From positions 1,736,001 through 1,800,000 of the forward strand of contig NZ_JACXST010000001.1 of the NCBI RefSeq assembly GCF_014850975.1: 64,000 bases of DNA. Reading direction: 5' to 3'. The stretch's first letter is position 1; each line of letters starts with the position of its first letter. This DNA is from Methylomonas fluvii. Its GTDB lineage: Bacteria > Pseudomonadota > Gammaproteobacteria > Methylococcales > Methylomonadaceae. The translations under genes were made by a program, and so were the position numbers. This document shows positions 9,586-19,729 of this stretch, in pieces. The notes under the pieces are model-generated. The model was given only the letters and a program-made list of their open reading frames with translations. It did not search any database and had not been told where the DNA came from.

Positions 9586-11069
9586 GCATTCCCCGGCTTC
9601 CCGCCGGGGCCTCATTGAAGCATCGAAACCCCCTTGAACCTCTGCCGCCAAGCTTATGCATTCCCCGGCTTCCCGCCGGGGCCTCATTGAAGCGACTGCG
9701 AGACGTGCTCACAGGACGCCACATATTCGGCATTCCCCGGCTTCCCGCCGGGGCCTCATTGAAGCCTGGCTCCCGCCGCCTCGCAAGCAAGAGGCCGTCG
9801 GGCATTCCCCGGCTTCCCGCCGGGGCCTCATTGAAGCTTCACAGTCAGAGTCAGCATGTACATCTTGAGGCCGGCATTCCCCGGCTTCCCGCCGGGGCCT
9901 CATTGAAGCAGTTATGCGTAAGTCAAATTATGGTGAGTCTTCGGGTGCATTCCCCGGCTTCCCGCCGGGGCCTCATTGAAGCTATTTGTGAACATTCACA
10001 GATGTGAACATTCACAGATGCATTCCCCGGCTTCCCGCCGGGGCCTCATTGAAGCGATTTTGAGAAGTGTTGAGCCGTGCTTAAATTGCGGCATTCCCCG
10101 GCTTCCCGCCGGGGCCTCATTGAAGCGATCATCAATCCCGTGGTTATAAAATCCCAAACGACCGCATTCCCCGGCTTCCCGCCGGGGCCTCATTGAAGCT
10201 ACCTTGAGTGATTGCACGTAGCCGGCCATGTCGAACGCATTCCCCGGCTTCCCGCCGGGGCCTCATTGAAGCTTATGCCGGAAAACCAGCCAATTTCCAG
10301 CCATCGCTGCATTCCCCGGCTTCCCGCCGGGGCCTCATTGAAGCCACTCATATCGTAGTGCCTTCGGTATTTAAAAATGCCGCATTCCCCGGCTTCCCGC
10401 CGGGGCCTCATTGAAGCAAGTATTTTTTCTTCTTCGCCTGGATGTAATCGGCGGGCATTCCCCGGCTTCCCGCCGGGGCCTCATTGAAGCCGTTCGTGGA
10501 TGGCTCCGGACCCAGCCAATTTGCCGCATTCCCCGGCTTCCCGCCGGGGCCTCATTGAAGCACGGTTTCCCGGCTGAACTGGTCGAGCTACGCAAGGAGC
10601 ATTCCCCGGCTTCCCGCCGGGGCCTCATTGAAGCTCGGTACTGAAATACTTAACTGCTATCGGCGCCAGGCGCATTCCCCGGCTTCCCGCCGGGGCCTCA
10701 TTGAAGCTAAGCCTCAACCTTGACGGGGCTAAGCTGGCAACGGCATTCCCCGGCTTCCCGCCGGGGCCTCATTGAAGCTCAAGGATTTCGGTCATAACAC
10801 AGTCACCACGCGGCTGCATTCCCCGGCTTCCCGCCGGGGCCTCATTGAAGCACTTTGAACTCTCGACCGTGATTCAGCTCGTTGAATTGCATTCCCCGGC
10901 TTCCCGCCGGGGCCTCATTGAAGCTGGCCGATTACTTACCGTTACAAATCATGGATATTACGCATTCCCCGGCCTCCCGCCGGGGCCTCATTGAAGTCAT
11001 TACGACGCGGCGATCAACCGCATCAGCCGCGCCGTATTCCCATGTCTCCCGCCACGGCCTCGTGAAAGC
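9586..11069 (+). CRISPR. CRISPR array, 21 repeats (36 nt) and 20 spacers
   Basis: The 36-nt repeat begins GCATTCCCCGGCTTCCC and ends ATTGAAGC. It forms a 7-bp GC hairpin (CCCCGGC, loop TTCCC, GCCGGGG), and the 3' ATTGAAGC matches the usual 8-nt crRNA handle, so transcription is on the plus strand. Repeats start at 9586, 9658, 9730, 9802, 9874, 9947, 10020, 10091, 10164, 10237, 10309, 10382, 10455, 10526, 10599, 10672, 10743, 10816, 10889, 10962 and 11034. Spacers are 35-37 nt. The first 19 repeats are identical, the 20th has two changes, and the 21st (11034-11069) is strongly degenerate. Csb2 probably processes the transcript. Confidence 0.98.
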
Positions 11070-11413
11070 GACTGCGTTGGCGTTATCGTCCAGGTAGGGC
11101 TTCACAACCCAGGCGGTTTTATTTACCCGGCCCTTAAATACCCTTGGCCTTGAGTCTACCGAACGGCATACCCGTGATAAATAGGGTCGGGTTAATAATC
11201 GAGGCGTATCCGCCAACCATCGGCCTGCTGTCGGTATTTAATTCCACATAAAAAATGGCTAAACCTTACGCAGTTTTGGCTAGCTGCTATGTTTAGCTGT
11301 ATCGAATTTAGAGAACCCAAATGCGGGTTATTCGTTAGCAAACGGATTACGCGGCGACGGTATGTCGTTCGAGTTCCCTAAATCGCGCAATCACTATTAC
11401 CGACCTTCCTGCT
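11070..11413. other. gene-free stretch after the CRISPR array
   Basis: 344 bp between the decayed last repeat and the ethylene-receptor-like kinase. No convincing gene, terminator or repeat is seen. The part just before 11414 presumably holds the kinase promoter, but no strong -35/-10 pair or Shine-Dalgarno stands out. Confidence 0.5.
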
Positions 11414-14400
11414 ATGAATGAAATTCTAAGGTTTCTGACCGACAATAATTTTATGCCGCATGGCTATTGCCTGAGCTGGTCGCCGGGTTTGTTGTGGACC
11501 TTCGTGATCAGCGATGGCCTGATATTTCTGTCTTACTTTTTGCTGCCGGTTGCCTTGGGTTATTTCGCGCGGCATCGGCAGGATTTTCCGTATGTCCGGG
11601 TGTTATGGCTGTTTGTGGTGTTTATTCTGGCCTGCGGTACGACTCACCTGATGGATGTCGTAGTGATTTGGGAACCACTTTACGGACTAGATGCTTTTGC
11701 AAAAGTGGTGACGGCGATAGTCTCGGTGGTGACGGTGGCGGTGCTGATACCGCTGATTCCCAAAGCGCTGCAATTGCCCAGTCCGGCTCAGTTACGCGAG
11801 GCCAACGAACAGTTGCAGCAGGAAGTGGCCGAACGTGAGCGGATCGAGCAGGCTCTGAAAGCGGCGAACGTATTGCTTGAGCAGGGCCTGGTGGCCGAGC
11901 GTACCCAGTTGGCGGCGCTGGTCAATTCTTCCGACGATGCGATTATCGGCAAAAATTTGGAAGGTATCGTCACCAGTTGGAACGGCGCGGCCGAACGTAT
12001 CTTCGGTTACAGCGCCGCTGAAATTATTGGTCAGCCGATTACGCTGCTGTTTCCAGCCGAACTGGTGACCACGGAAGCCGGCTTGCTCCAGCGGATTTTC
12101 AACGGGGAGCGGATCAGCAATTACGAAACGCAGCGGGTGCGCAAGGACGGCAGCCGGATCGAGGTCGCCTCGACGATTTCGGCTATCAAGGATGGCGACG
12201 GCAAGGTCATTGGCGCGTCGAAGATCGTGCGCGACATCACTGAGCGTAAACGTATTAAGGCGGCGCTGCGGGAAAGCGAAGCGAATTTCCGCAAATTGTT
12301 TGATGTGGCGCCGGTGCCGATGGCGCTGGTCGCCGCCGACGGTGCCATGTTGGCTTTGAACCAGTCTATTGCCCGTACCTTTGGTTATACCTTGGCCGAC
12401 ATCCCAGCCGTCGAAGATTGGTGGCGCAACGCATATCCCGATCCGGTTTACCGGCAAACGGTTTTCGACACCTGGCAGATTTTGCAGCAGCGCGCGGCCG
12501 AGGACCAGGCGCCGATCGAGTCGTTGGAATATCAAGTGACCTGTAAAAACGGCGACGTGCGCACCGCCATCATCTCCGGGGTGACGATAGGCGATAATTT
12601 GCTGGCAACGCTGATGGACATCACCGAGCGTAAGCGTGCGGAGGAGACGCTGCGTAAATTATCCCTGGTGGTCGAGCAAAGCCCGGAGAGCATCGTTATC
12701 ACCGACCTGGAGGCGCGCATCGAATATGTCAATGAAGCCGTGATCCAAACTACCGGCTACACGCGCTCGGAGCTGTTGGGCCAAAACGCCAGTCTGTTTA
12801 ACTCGGGCAAGACCAAGCCGGAGTATTTTGCGGCGCTTTGGGATAATTTAACGCACGGTCGGTCCTGGCAGGGCGAATTTATCAATAAGCGCAAGGATGG
12901 CTGCGAGTTTGTGGAATCGGCTATCGTGGCGCCGATTCGCCAGCAAGACGGTCGGATTAGCCATTACATGGCGATCAAGGACGACATCACCGAGAAGAAA
13001 CAGATGCTTCAAGAGCTGGAGAACTATCGCGAACATCTGGAAGAATTGGTCGTTGAGCGCACAGAACAACTAGCCGATGCGATGCAAGCGGCGGAAGTGG
13101 CCAATGTATCGAAAAGTGCCTTTTTGGCGAATATGAGCCATGAAATCCGCACGCCGATGAATGCGATCATTGGTTTGACGCATTTGCTGCAAAATACCAC
13201 GCTGGATGCCAAGCAGCGTGAGCAGCTAGCGAAAATTTCGGTCGCTGCCCAGCATTTACTGGGCATCATCAACGACATTCTGGATTTCTCCAAGATCGAA
13301 GCCGGCAAATTGGTATTGGACATTGGCGATTTCGATCTTGACCAGGTTTTCAAAAGTTTGAACGACTTGATTTGCGACCGCGCCGCCGAGAAAGGTCTGG
13401 AAGTGATAAACCGTATCGACCCGGCGCTACCGGCGGTGTTGCGGGGCGATGCGCTGCGGCTGGGGCAAATTTTGATTAATTTTGCCAGTAATGCCGTTAA
13501 GTTTACCGATGCCGGGCACATCGTGTTTCGGGCTAAATTGATAGCCAAAAATCCGGTGGGGATTGTGGCTAGATTCGAAATCAGCGACACCGGCATCGGC
13601 ATGAATGCTGAGCAATGCAGTCGTTTGTTTCAAGCCTTCGAGCAGGCCGATTCCACCACGTCGCGGCGTTTCGGCGGGACGGGTTTGGGCTTAGCCATCA
13701 GCAAGCGTCTGATCGAAATGATGGGCGGCACGGTGGGTGTGCAGAGTGATTTGGGGCACGGGAGTACGTTTTGGTTGGAGTTGCCGTTCGAGTATGCCGT
13801 GGGTTCTGCGCTGCAATTGCCTAAGCCGGATATTCGGAAAGGTTTAAAAGTATTGGTGGTAGACGATGTGGCCGAGGCCCGCGAAGCCATCGCCCATATG
13901 CTGACGCGGTTCGAAGCGCGGGCGAGCGTGGCCGATTCCGGTTTGGCGGCCGTGCAAAATGTTGTCGATGCACAGCAAGCCGATGCACCGTTCGATTTGG
14001 TGTTGATGGACTGGATGATGCCGGGGGTGGACGGCATTCAAACCGCGCGCAGGATGGGCGAAATGCTTGGCGAGGCCTTACCGAAAATTGTCTTAGTGAC
14101 CGCCTATAGTTACGACGGCAGCGCCGAGGACTTGCGCAGCGTCGGGATTGTTGGGCATCTAGCCAAACCGGTGACGCTATCGGCCTTACACGATTTGATA
14201 GCCGGCGTGTTGTCCGGTTGGCGGCAAAAAGCACCTGCGGATGCGCGGCGTCCCGATCTATCCAGTCTGAAAGGCCGGCGGGTGTTGTTGGCCGAAGACA
14301 ATCTGATCAATCAGGAAGTGGCGTTGGAGTTGTTGCAAGAGGCCGGTCTAGTGGTCGATTTGGCCGAAAATGGCCGGATAGCCTGCGATATGGTCGCTAA

Positions 14401-15310
14401 ACAGCGGTATGACCTGATTCTGCTGGACGTGCAAATGCCAGAGATGGATGGCATCGCCGCCAGCTTGGCGATTAGGCGCATGCCGGGGCGAGAGAAGACG
14501 CCGATATTGGCCATGACCGCCAACGCTTTCGACGAAGATAGGCGCGCTTGCCTGAGCGCCGGGATGAATGACCATATTCCCAAACCGGTGAATCCGGAGG
14601 TGCTGTACGACGTGATGTTACGCTGGATGCCGCCTTTGCCGCCCAGCCAGCCAGTCCGAGTTCAGAAAACCTCGGATGCGCAAAACGACGGCAACGCGGC
14701 CCTGCACGAGCGCTTGGCCAATATTCCGGGCCTGGATTTGCAGGCCGGTTTACACAATCTGCAAAACAAGCTGCCTTTTTATCTGCGCCAGTTACACCAT
14801 TTCGCGCAGCGGCATGCGGCCGAAGCCGACAATATCCGGCATTTATTGGCGGTGGGCGATTGGGAATCCGCACAAAGAGCTGCGCATTCCTTAAAAAGCA
14901 GCGCCGCAACCTTGGGAATACCCCACATCCGGCAGACCGCCGAAAGCATTGAAATCTCGTTAAAACAGCGCGCGGCCGAAGCGGCCGATTCCTTGCAACT
15001 TCCGCTCAAGCAATTGACGGAACAACTCGCCTCGTTCATTGCGCAGATTCTCGATGTGTTGCCGGCTGAGCGTGCGCTTCAAGAAATTTCGCCGCCCAGC
15101 TATTCCGAGGAAGCGCTGCGTGCGGTGGTCGAAGGCCTGCGGATATTGTTGGAGGAGGGTAATATTCAATCGCAAGTTTATGTACAAAACCACCGGGAGC
15201 AATTACGGCAAGCTTTTGGAAACGATGGTGTCGCGTCCTTGATGCGGCATGTCGAGGTATTTGCTTTCGACCAAGCCTTGGACGTTTTGCAGCGCGATCC
15301 ACGCCTTTAG
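11414..15310 (+). CDS. hybrid histidine kinase with ETR1-like ethylene-binding domain
   Basis: 1298-residue membrane sensor. Residues about 25-115 form three membrane helices aligning without gaps (offset +9) to the ethylene-binding domain of plant ETR1: D34, Y41, P45, I71 and the copper ligands C74 and H78 (ACGTTHL) match ETR1 D25, Y32, P36, I62, C65 and H69; I35 is replaced by L44. A coiled coil follows (about 120-160), then three PAS domains (about 162-285, 290-415, 417-540), HisKA with phospho-acceptor H576 ([10 protein letters not shown]), HATPase ([13 protein letters not shown]), two receiver domains (D866, D1005) and an HPt domain with H1158. It is predicted to bind ethylene through Cu(I) and run an internal phosphorelay. 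No output regulator is adjacent. Confidence 0.9.
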   Translation: MNEILRFLTDNNFMPHGYCLSWSPGLLWTFVISDGLIFLSYFLLPVALGYFARHRQDFPYVRVLWLFVVFILACGTTHLMDVVVIWEPLYGLDAFAKVVTAIVSVVTVAVLIPLIPKALQLPSPAQLREANEQLQQEVAERERIEQALKAANVLLEQGLVAERTQLAALVNSSDDAIIGKNLEGIVTSWNGAAERIFGYSAAEIIGQPITLLFPAELVTTEAGLLQRIFNGERISNYETQRVRKDGSRIEVASTISAIKDGDGKVIGASKIVRDITERKRIKAALRESEANFRKLFDVAPVPMALVAADGAMLALNQSIARTFGYTLADIPAVEDWWRNAYPDPVYRQTVFDTWQILQQRAAEDQAPIESLEYQVTCKNGDVRTAIISGVTIGDNLLATLMDITERKRAEETLRKLSLVVEQSPESIVITDLEARIEYVNEAVIQTTGYTRSELLGQNASLFNSGKTKPEYFAALWDNLTHGRSWQGEFINKRKDGCEFVESAIVAPIRQQDGRISHYMAIKDDITEKKQMLQELENYREHLEELVVERTEQLADAMQAAEVANVSKSAFLANMSHEIRTPMNAIIGLTHLLQNTTLDAKQREQLAKISVAAQHLLGIINDILDFSKIEAGKLVLDIGDFDLDQVFKSLNDLICDRAAEKGLEVINRIDPALPAVLRGDALRLGQILINFASNAVKFTDAGHIVFRAKLIAKNPVGIVARFEISDTGIGMNAEQCSRLFQAFEQADSTTSRRFGGTGLGLAISKRLIEMMGGTVGVQSDLGHGSTFWLELPFEYAVGSALQLPKPDIRKGLKVLVVDDVAEAREAIAHMLTRFEARASVADSGLAAVQNVVDAQQADAPFDLVLMDWMMPGVDGIQTARRMGEMLGEALPKIVLVTAYSYDGSAEDLRSVGIVGHLAKPVTLSALHDLIAGVLSGWRQKAPADARRPDLSSLKGRRVLLAEDNLINQEVALELLQEAGLVVDLAENGRIACDMVAKQRYDLILLDVQMPEMDGIAASLAIRRMPGREKTPILAMTANAFDEDRRACLSAGMNDHIPKPVNPEVLYDVMLRWMPPLPPSQPVRVQKTSDAQNDGNAALHERLANIPGLDLQAGLHNLQNKLPFYLRQLHHFAQRHAAEADNIRHLLAVGDWESAQRAAHSLKSSAATLGIPHIRQTAESIEISLKQRAAEAADSLQLPLKQLTEQLASFIAQILDVLPAERALQEISPPSYSEEALRAVVEGLRILLEEGNIQSQVYVQNHREQLRQAFGNDGVASLMRHVEVFAFDQALDVLQRDPRL

Positions 15311-15355
15311 CCGGCTCAGACGGGTTTACCCATTTTTACAATTTACCTGCGCCGA

Positions 15356-16879
15356 TTGATACTGCTGTCGGCGATAATGCCGCTCTCGAACCTGTCGCCG
15401 ATCTTTTGCCGGAGTTGCAAAGCCATGTCCCCAGCTTATAAATTTTTTATTAACCCGGCTCTATTAACCACGGGTATGCCGTTCTGGCTGAGCGCGTCCA
15501 AGCCCCGGCGGGTGTGCCCTTCGAAAAACTCCGTACCCTCAAGGGCATTACGGCGAACGGGATTTGAGGGCTGGGCTAGTGATAAAGCGTGCCGATTGCT
15601 GTTGGCCTGCTCGCTCATGCTGTTAGTCGCCTGTTCCTCCAGACCGCCGCTGCCCAGCCAGGAAGATCAGCAGGAAAAATTGAGCGAGATACTGAGCAAT
15701 GGCGGCTACAAAACCGCACGGAATTTTGCGGTGGATGTTACGCACGATGTCTGGATTTATCAGCAAACAGAAATTGAAGTGGAACTGGTCGGGCCGACTA
15801 CGCCAGGAAGTTACCCGTTGATTATTTATCTGCCCAGTTTGGGCGAAGACGCTAGGGCCGGGCGTTTGTGGCGGGAAACCTGGGCCAAGGCCGGCTACCT
15901 GGTGTTTAGCATGCAGCCGGTGCTGGTCAGCCAAGCCTTGAAGGCGCTGGAGGCGGAGCGACGCTTCGATGACCCGGAGGAGATTCCGGACGACGAAAAT
16001 GCGGAGCTGGCTGATGAAAATATGGCGTTGCGACCGGAGCCGACTAGCGGCGGTTGGTTTGGTGACAAGCCGCGTCGGCAATCGCGGACGGCCAGGGAAA
16101 GCGAATTGCGTTATGTCGGCCACCAATACTTTGGCATGGAGAATCTGAAAATCCGCTTGGCACAGCTCTTTTGGGCCTATGCGCAGCTGCAAACGCGCGC
16201 GGGCTTGCGGCAACCATTGTATGCGTCCGCCGACTTCAGCAAGGTGATACTGGCGGGCTACGACCTGGGTGCGCAAACCGTCACAGCGGCCTTGGGCGAG
16301 AATTTCGGTAGCGGTTTGCCGCGCGCGGACCAACTGAAGCCGGTGGCGGCGATGGTGTTAAGTCCGTCGGTGGATTTGGCGGAAGGCAATGTCCGCAGCC
16401 GATTTCAGGCTTTGCGTCTGCCGATGCTGACGATTACCGGCAGCGAAGATAACGATCCTTACGCCATCAGTTCCGCCGCCGTGCGCACGGCGGTTTGGGA
16501 ACAGGCTCCGGCCGGCGGTAAATATCTGTTGTTATTGCGCGGCGCCGGGCATCGCTTGCTGTCAGGCAATGAGTTGGGTGGGCGGTTTGGCTTGAGCGGG
16601 GTGCGGCGCGGAGACTTCGGCATGGATGCGGGCGGCGGTCTGGGTGGGCACAGTGGCGGCGGGCGGCGCGGCATGAGCGGTGGCGGTCCGGGCGGCGGCT
16701 TATTTGGTAAAACGGAGCGCCGCGATCCGAACTTAGGTTATAAACAAGTCGCGGCCATCGCCAGCGTGTCCAGCGCATTTTTGGATATGCTGATTAAAAA
16801 AGACGAGTTCGCCCAAGCTTGGCTGAATGAAAAAGCCGGCAAATGGCTGGATAGGGCGGGTACTTTACAAACGCGATAG
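15356..16879 (+). CDS. putative alpha/beta-hydrolase-fold lipoprotein
   Basis: The open frame runs 507 codons, but the true start is unclear. A lipoprotein signal (LLLACSLMLLVACSS, lipobox LVAC) sits near residue 90, preceded by K and R, so the first roughly 80 codons are probably untranslated or misassigned. The body resembles the dienelactone-hydrolase/PAF-acetylhydrolase group: PLIIYLPSLGEDARAGR, then VILAGYDLGAQ at the nucleophile elbow, LTITGSEDNDPYAI and a His in GAGHRLLS. The elbow carries Asp (codon 16262-16264) where a Ser is usual. A glycine-rich tract (about 16,560-16,710) separates the His region from the C-terminal helix. Substrate unknown. It converges with the nudF-like gene. 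Confidence 0.6.
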   Translation: MILLSAIMPLSNLSPIFCRSCKAMSPAYKFFINPALLTTGMPFWLSASKPRRVCPSKNSVPSRALRRTGFEGWASDKACRLLLACSLMLLVACSSRPPLPSQEDQQEKLSEILSNGGYKTARNFAVDVTHDVWIYQQTEIEVELVGPTTPGSYPLIIYLPSLGEDARAGRLWRETWAKAGYLVFSMQPVLVSQALKALEAERRFDDPEEIPDDENAELADENMALRPEPTSGGWFGDKPRRQSRTARESELRYVGHQYFGMENLKIRLAQLFWAYAQLQTRAGLRQPLYASADFSKVILAGYDLGAQTVTAALGENFGSGLPRADQLKPVAAMVLSPSVDLAEGNVRSRFQALRLPMLTITGSEDNDPYAISSAAVRTAVWEQAPAGGKYLLLLRGAGHRLLSGNELGGRFGLSGVRRGDFGMDAGGGLGGHSGGGRRGMSGGGPGGGLFGKTERRDPNLGYKQVAAIASVSSAFLDMLIKKDEFAQAWLNEKAGKWLDRAGTLQTR

Positions 16880-16969
16880 CCTGCAAAGCCTGGGCGTATC
16901 GCCTGTTAGCCGTTCAACTGGAGCCAGGCCGCTGTGTTTCGCGGGCTAGGCTCTGGTTGACTGTGGTAG

Positions 16970-17593
16970 TTACAACGAGGGGGAGTTAAGTTCTGCCAAC
17001 CAGCGGGCACGTAATTCCTCGCGATGGATATACAGCCATTGAATGGCGAGGATGGGGATGCCGGATTCGATCTTGCCGCCTTCCAGCATTTGAAATGCCT
17101 CGTCGAATTTCACGGCGGAGACGCGGATGTCTTCATCTTCCTCGTCCAGGCCATGAATACCGCCTACCTGGCTGCTGTCGACCCGGCCGCAGAACAGGGT
17201 GATCCACTCCGAGGAGCCGCCTGGGGTGGTGAAGAACTGTTTGATTTCGATGAGTTCTGCAATCTCGCAGCCGGCTTCCTCGCGGGCTTCGCGATAAGCG
17301 ACTTCTTCAGCGGTTTCACCTGTTTCAATCGCGCCGGCCACAATTTCCAGCTGCCATGCCCGTTCGGGTTGCAGGACCGCCCCGACTCGGAACTGTTCTA
17401 TCAACACCACTTCGTCGCGGTCCGGATCATACAGCAGCACGGCCACGCAATTGCCGCGGCGAAACAATTCGCGCTTTAAAGAGGGGCTCCAACCGCCGTT
17501 GAACAGCGTATGTTTCAGGGTGTATTGCTCCAGCCGGAAAAAGCCTTCATAGACAACCAGCGTATCCAGTATTTGAAATTGTTTGTCGCTCAT
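16970..17593 (-). CDS. nudF: NUDIX hydrolase, ADP-ribose pyrophosphatase type
   Basis: 207 residues, matching the length of E. coli NudF. The Nudix box runs from GAIETGETAEEVAYREAR to EEAGCEI, with the REAREEAG metal-binding core, followed by FFTTPGGSSEW as in ADP-ribose pyrophosphatases. It hydrolyses ADP-ribose or related nucleoside diphosphate sugars. The ATG at 17593 overlaps the stop of the upstream sugar dehydrogenase (ATGA), so the two are translationally coupled. An upstream in-frame start at 17713 would lie inside the dehydrogenase gene and is not used. Confidence 0.88.
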   Translation of the reverse strand: MSDKQFQILDTLVVYEGFFRLEQYTLKHTLFNGGWSPSLKRELFRRGNCVAVLLYDPDRDEVVLIEQFRVGAVLQPERAWQLEIVAGAIETGETAEEVAYREAREEAGCEIAELIEIKQFFTTPGGSSEWITLFCGRVDSSQVGGIHGLDEEDEDIRVSAVKFDEAFQMLEGGKIESGIPILAIQWLYIHREELRARWLAELNSPSL

Positions 17594-18699
17594 CGGCCGT
17601 AGCTTACCCGGTAGATGACGCCCAAGCTGTCGTCGCTGATCAACAAGCTGCCGTCCGGCATTTGAATAATGTCGTTTGGCCGCCCCAGTACCTGGCCGTC
17701 CGCTGTCAGCCAACCGCTGATGAAGGGGAGTTCGTTATAGGCTTGGCCTTCGCGGAACTTGACCACATTGACCTGGTAACCTTGCGGCACGGTGCGGTTC
17801 CAAGAACCATGCTGGGCGACGAACAACTGCCGGAAATAAGTGTCCGGAAATTGTTTGCCGGTATAAAAACGCATACCGAGCGGGGCAATGTGGGCTTTAT
17901 ATTTCCAGGCCGGCGCTTTGAATTTGTAGCATTGCTTGTCGCCTATATATTCCGGGTCGGGAATGGTCCCGGCATGGCAATAGGGGAAGCCGAAGTGTTC
18001 GCCTTTTTGGTTCCATTCGTTCAGTTCGTCCGGCGGCATGTCATCGCCCAGATAGTCGCGGCCGTTGTCATTAAAAAACAGATGGCCGCTGCGGGTTTCC
18101 CAATCGAACCCCACCGTGTTCCGGATGCCGCGCGCCAGGATTTCCATATCGCTGCCATCCGGGTCCAGGCGAATTAGCGAGCCGTAAATCGGTTTGTCCG
18201 GGTCGCAGACGTTACACGGCGCGCCGATAGCGGTGTATAACTTGCCGTCGGGTCCGAAGCGCAGGTATTTCCAGCCATGGTGGCGGTCGGCGGGAAACTG
18301 GTCGAATACCGTGACCGCTTTGGGCGGGCTGGCCAAGCGCTGGCCGACTTCGTCGAAACGAATGATGCGGTGAATTTCGGCAACATACAGCGTGCCGTCT
18401 TTGTAAGCCACGCCATTGGGTAGATTGAGTTGTTGAATGATCAGATATTTTTGTTCGGCAACACCGTCGCCATCCTTATCCTGTACCGCATAGACGCTAC
18501 CTTGGCGGGAACCGACATAAACCACGCCATTGTCGCCCAGCGCCATTTGCCGGGCATTGGGCACGTCGTCGGCGAATATTCTGATGTTAAAACCCGGCGG
18601 CAGGCGCAATTGTTTCAGCACGGCTTCTTGTTCGGGGGTGGCTGCCAGGCATAGCGGTGTAACGGCAAACAGCATCAACAGCGACTTTATAATTTTCAT
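17590..18699 (-). CDS. PQQ-type sugar (glucose/sorbosone) dehydrogenase family protein
   Basis: 369-residue secreted protein: signal peptide MKIIKSLLMLFAVTPLCLA, then a six-bladed propeller of the soluble glucose/sorbosone dehydrogenase family (LPPGFNIRIFADDVPNARQM, HHGWKYLRFGPDGKLYTAIG, FNDNGRDYLGDDMPPDELN, FVAQHGSWNRT). Family members oxidise sugars in the periplasm with PQQ. The start at 18699 is chosen for the signal peptide; the frame is open to 18738. It is transcribed with the overlapping NUDIX gene and is divergent from htpX. The substrate cannot be deduced. Confidence 0.82.
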   Translation of the reverse strand: MKIIKSLLMLFAVTPLCLAATPEQEAVLKQLRLPPGFNIRIFADDVPNARQMALGDNGVVYVGSRQGSVYAVQDKDGDGVAEQKYLIIQQLNLPNGVAYKDGTLYVAEIHRIIRFDEVGQRLASPPKAVTVFDQFPADRHHGWKYLRFGPDGKLYTAIGAPCNVCDPDKPIYGSLIRLDPDGSDMEILARGIRNTVGFDWETRSGHLFFNDNGRDYLGDDMPPDELNEWNQKGEHFGFPYCHAGTIPDPEYIGDKQCYKFKAPAWKYKAHIAPLGMRFYTGKQFPDTYFRQLFVAQHGSWNRTVPQGYQVNVVKFREGQAYNELPFISGWLTADGQVLGRPNDIIQMPDGSLLISDDSLGVIYRVSYGR

Positions 18700-18811
18700 T
18701 TTTATGTCCCTCAAGTAAACTTTGGCAGATGTTAACACTCTATAGCCTTGAAACTAATCTTTCGGCTCCCCAGATTAAACCCACTTTATAACAACACAGG
18801 AAAGTTACGCC

Positions 18812-19687
18812 ATGATGAGAATATTGCTGTTTTTGGCTACCAACGTGGCCATTATGATTGCGATCAGCATCATATTTAGTATATTTGGCTTGCAAGGCGC
18901 ACTGGATGCTCAAGGCGTCAACTTGAACATTGAAGGCCTGTTGGCTATGTCGGCTGTCATCGGTATGACAGGTTCAGTGATCTCACTGTTCATGTCCAAA
19001 TGGTCGGCTAAGAGCTCGATGGGTGTGCATGTCATCGAGCGGCCGCAAAATCAAACTGAACAATGGTTGATCAGTGTGGTCGAGCGCCAAGCTCGTCAAG
19101 CCGGAATCGGCATGCCGGAAGTGGGTATCTTCGATGCGCCGGAAGCCAACGCCTTTGCCACCGGCGCCAACCGTAACAATGCTTTGGTGGCGGTCAGCAC
19201 CGGACTGCTGCGCAGCATGAGTGCCGATGAAGTGGAAGCGGTGGTCGGCCACGAGATCAGCCACGTCGCCAATGGCGATATGGTGACGATGGCCCTGATG
19301 CAAGGCGTGGTGAATACCTTCGTGTATTTCTTCGCTACCATCATTGGCTACGTGGTGGATCGGGTTGTATTTAAAACCGAACGCGGTTACGGTCCGGCGT
19401 ATTACGTGACGCAAATGGTCGCGCAAATCGCCTTGTCGATTTTGGCTTCAATGCTGGTGATGTGGTTCTCGCGTTACCGCGAATTTCGCGCCGACGCCGG
19501 TGGCGCCAACTTGGCAGGCCGGCAAAAAATGATAGGCGCATTGCGCGCCTTGCAGCGTGCGCATGAGCCCGCCGAACTGCCTGGCGAATTGGCGGCGTTT
19601 GGTATCAATGGTGGTGGCGTGCAACGCTTGTTTATGAGCCACCCGCCTTTGGAAGAACGCATCGCCGCTTTGCAAAACATGCGTTAG
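18812..19687 (+). CDS. htpX: HtpX, membrane-bound zinc metalloprotease
   Basis: 291 residues, close to the 293 of E. coli HtpX. Two N-terminal membrane helices (LLFLATNVAIMIAISIIFSI and LAMSAVIGMTGSVISLFM) are followed by the zinc motif HEISH (H147, E148, H151) and the third ligand in YREFRADAGG. HtpX degrades misfolded inner-membrane proteins under stress. A Shine-Dalgarno (AGGAAAG) precedes ATG 18812. A strong terminator follows the stop. Confidence 0.95.
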   Translation: MMRILLFLATNVAIMIAISIIFSIFGLQGALDAQGVNLNIEGLLAMSAVIGMTGSVISLFMSKWSAKSSMGVHVIERPQNQTEQWLISVVERQARQAGIGMPEVGIFDAPEANAFATGANRNNALVAVSTGLLRSMSADEVEAVVGHEISHVANGDMVTMALMQGVVNTFVYFFATIIGYVVDRVVFKTERGYGPAYYVTQMVAQIALSILASMLVMWFSRYREFRADAGGANLAGRQKMIGALRALQRAHEPAELPGELAAFGINGGGVQRLFMSHPPLEERIAALQNMR

Positions 19688-19698
19688 AACGCTCCCTT

Positions 19699-19729
19699 GC
19701 CGCGCCGGGTCAACCGGCGCGGCTTTTTT
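19699..19729 (+). terminator. Rho-independent terminator of htpX
   Basis: A perfect 10-bp GC stem (GCCGCGCCGG at 19699-19708 and CCGGCGCGGC at 19714-19723) with loop GTCAA is followed by six T. The T-tract ends directly at the start codon of the next gene. Confidence 0.92.

Noticed and set aside
9483..10644. Several open frames through the CRISPR array on both strands (for example 9483-10007 and 10371-10628)
   Set aside because: They arise because the 36-nt repeat and 36-nt spacers keep one frame open; the encoded repeat peptide is an artefact.
10932..11216. Minus-strand frame over the last spacer and the sequence after the array
   Set aside because: It translates a repeat and a spacer, has no ribosome site, and its protein-like look (KPYLDDNANAVAFTRPWRE) is probably chance.
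15505..15560. Degenerate repeat-like sequence within the N-terminal part of the hydrolase frame
   Set aside because: It vaguely resembles the dispersed repeat at 37791-37841, but the match is too weak to call; it is noted only as a reason to doubt the upstream start.
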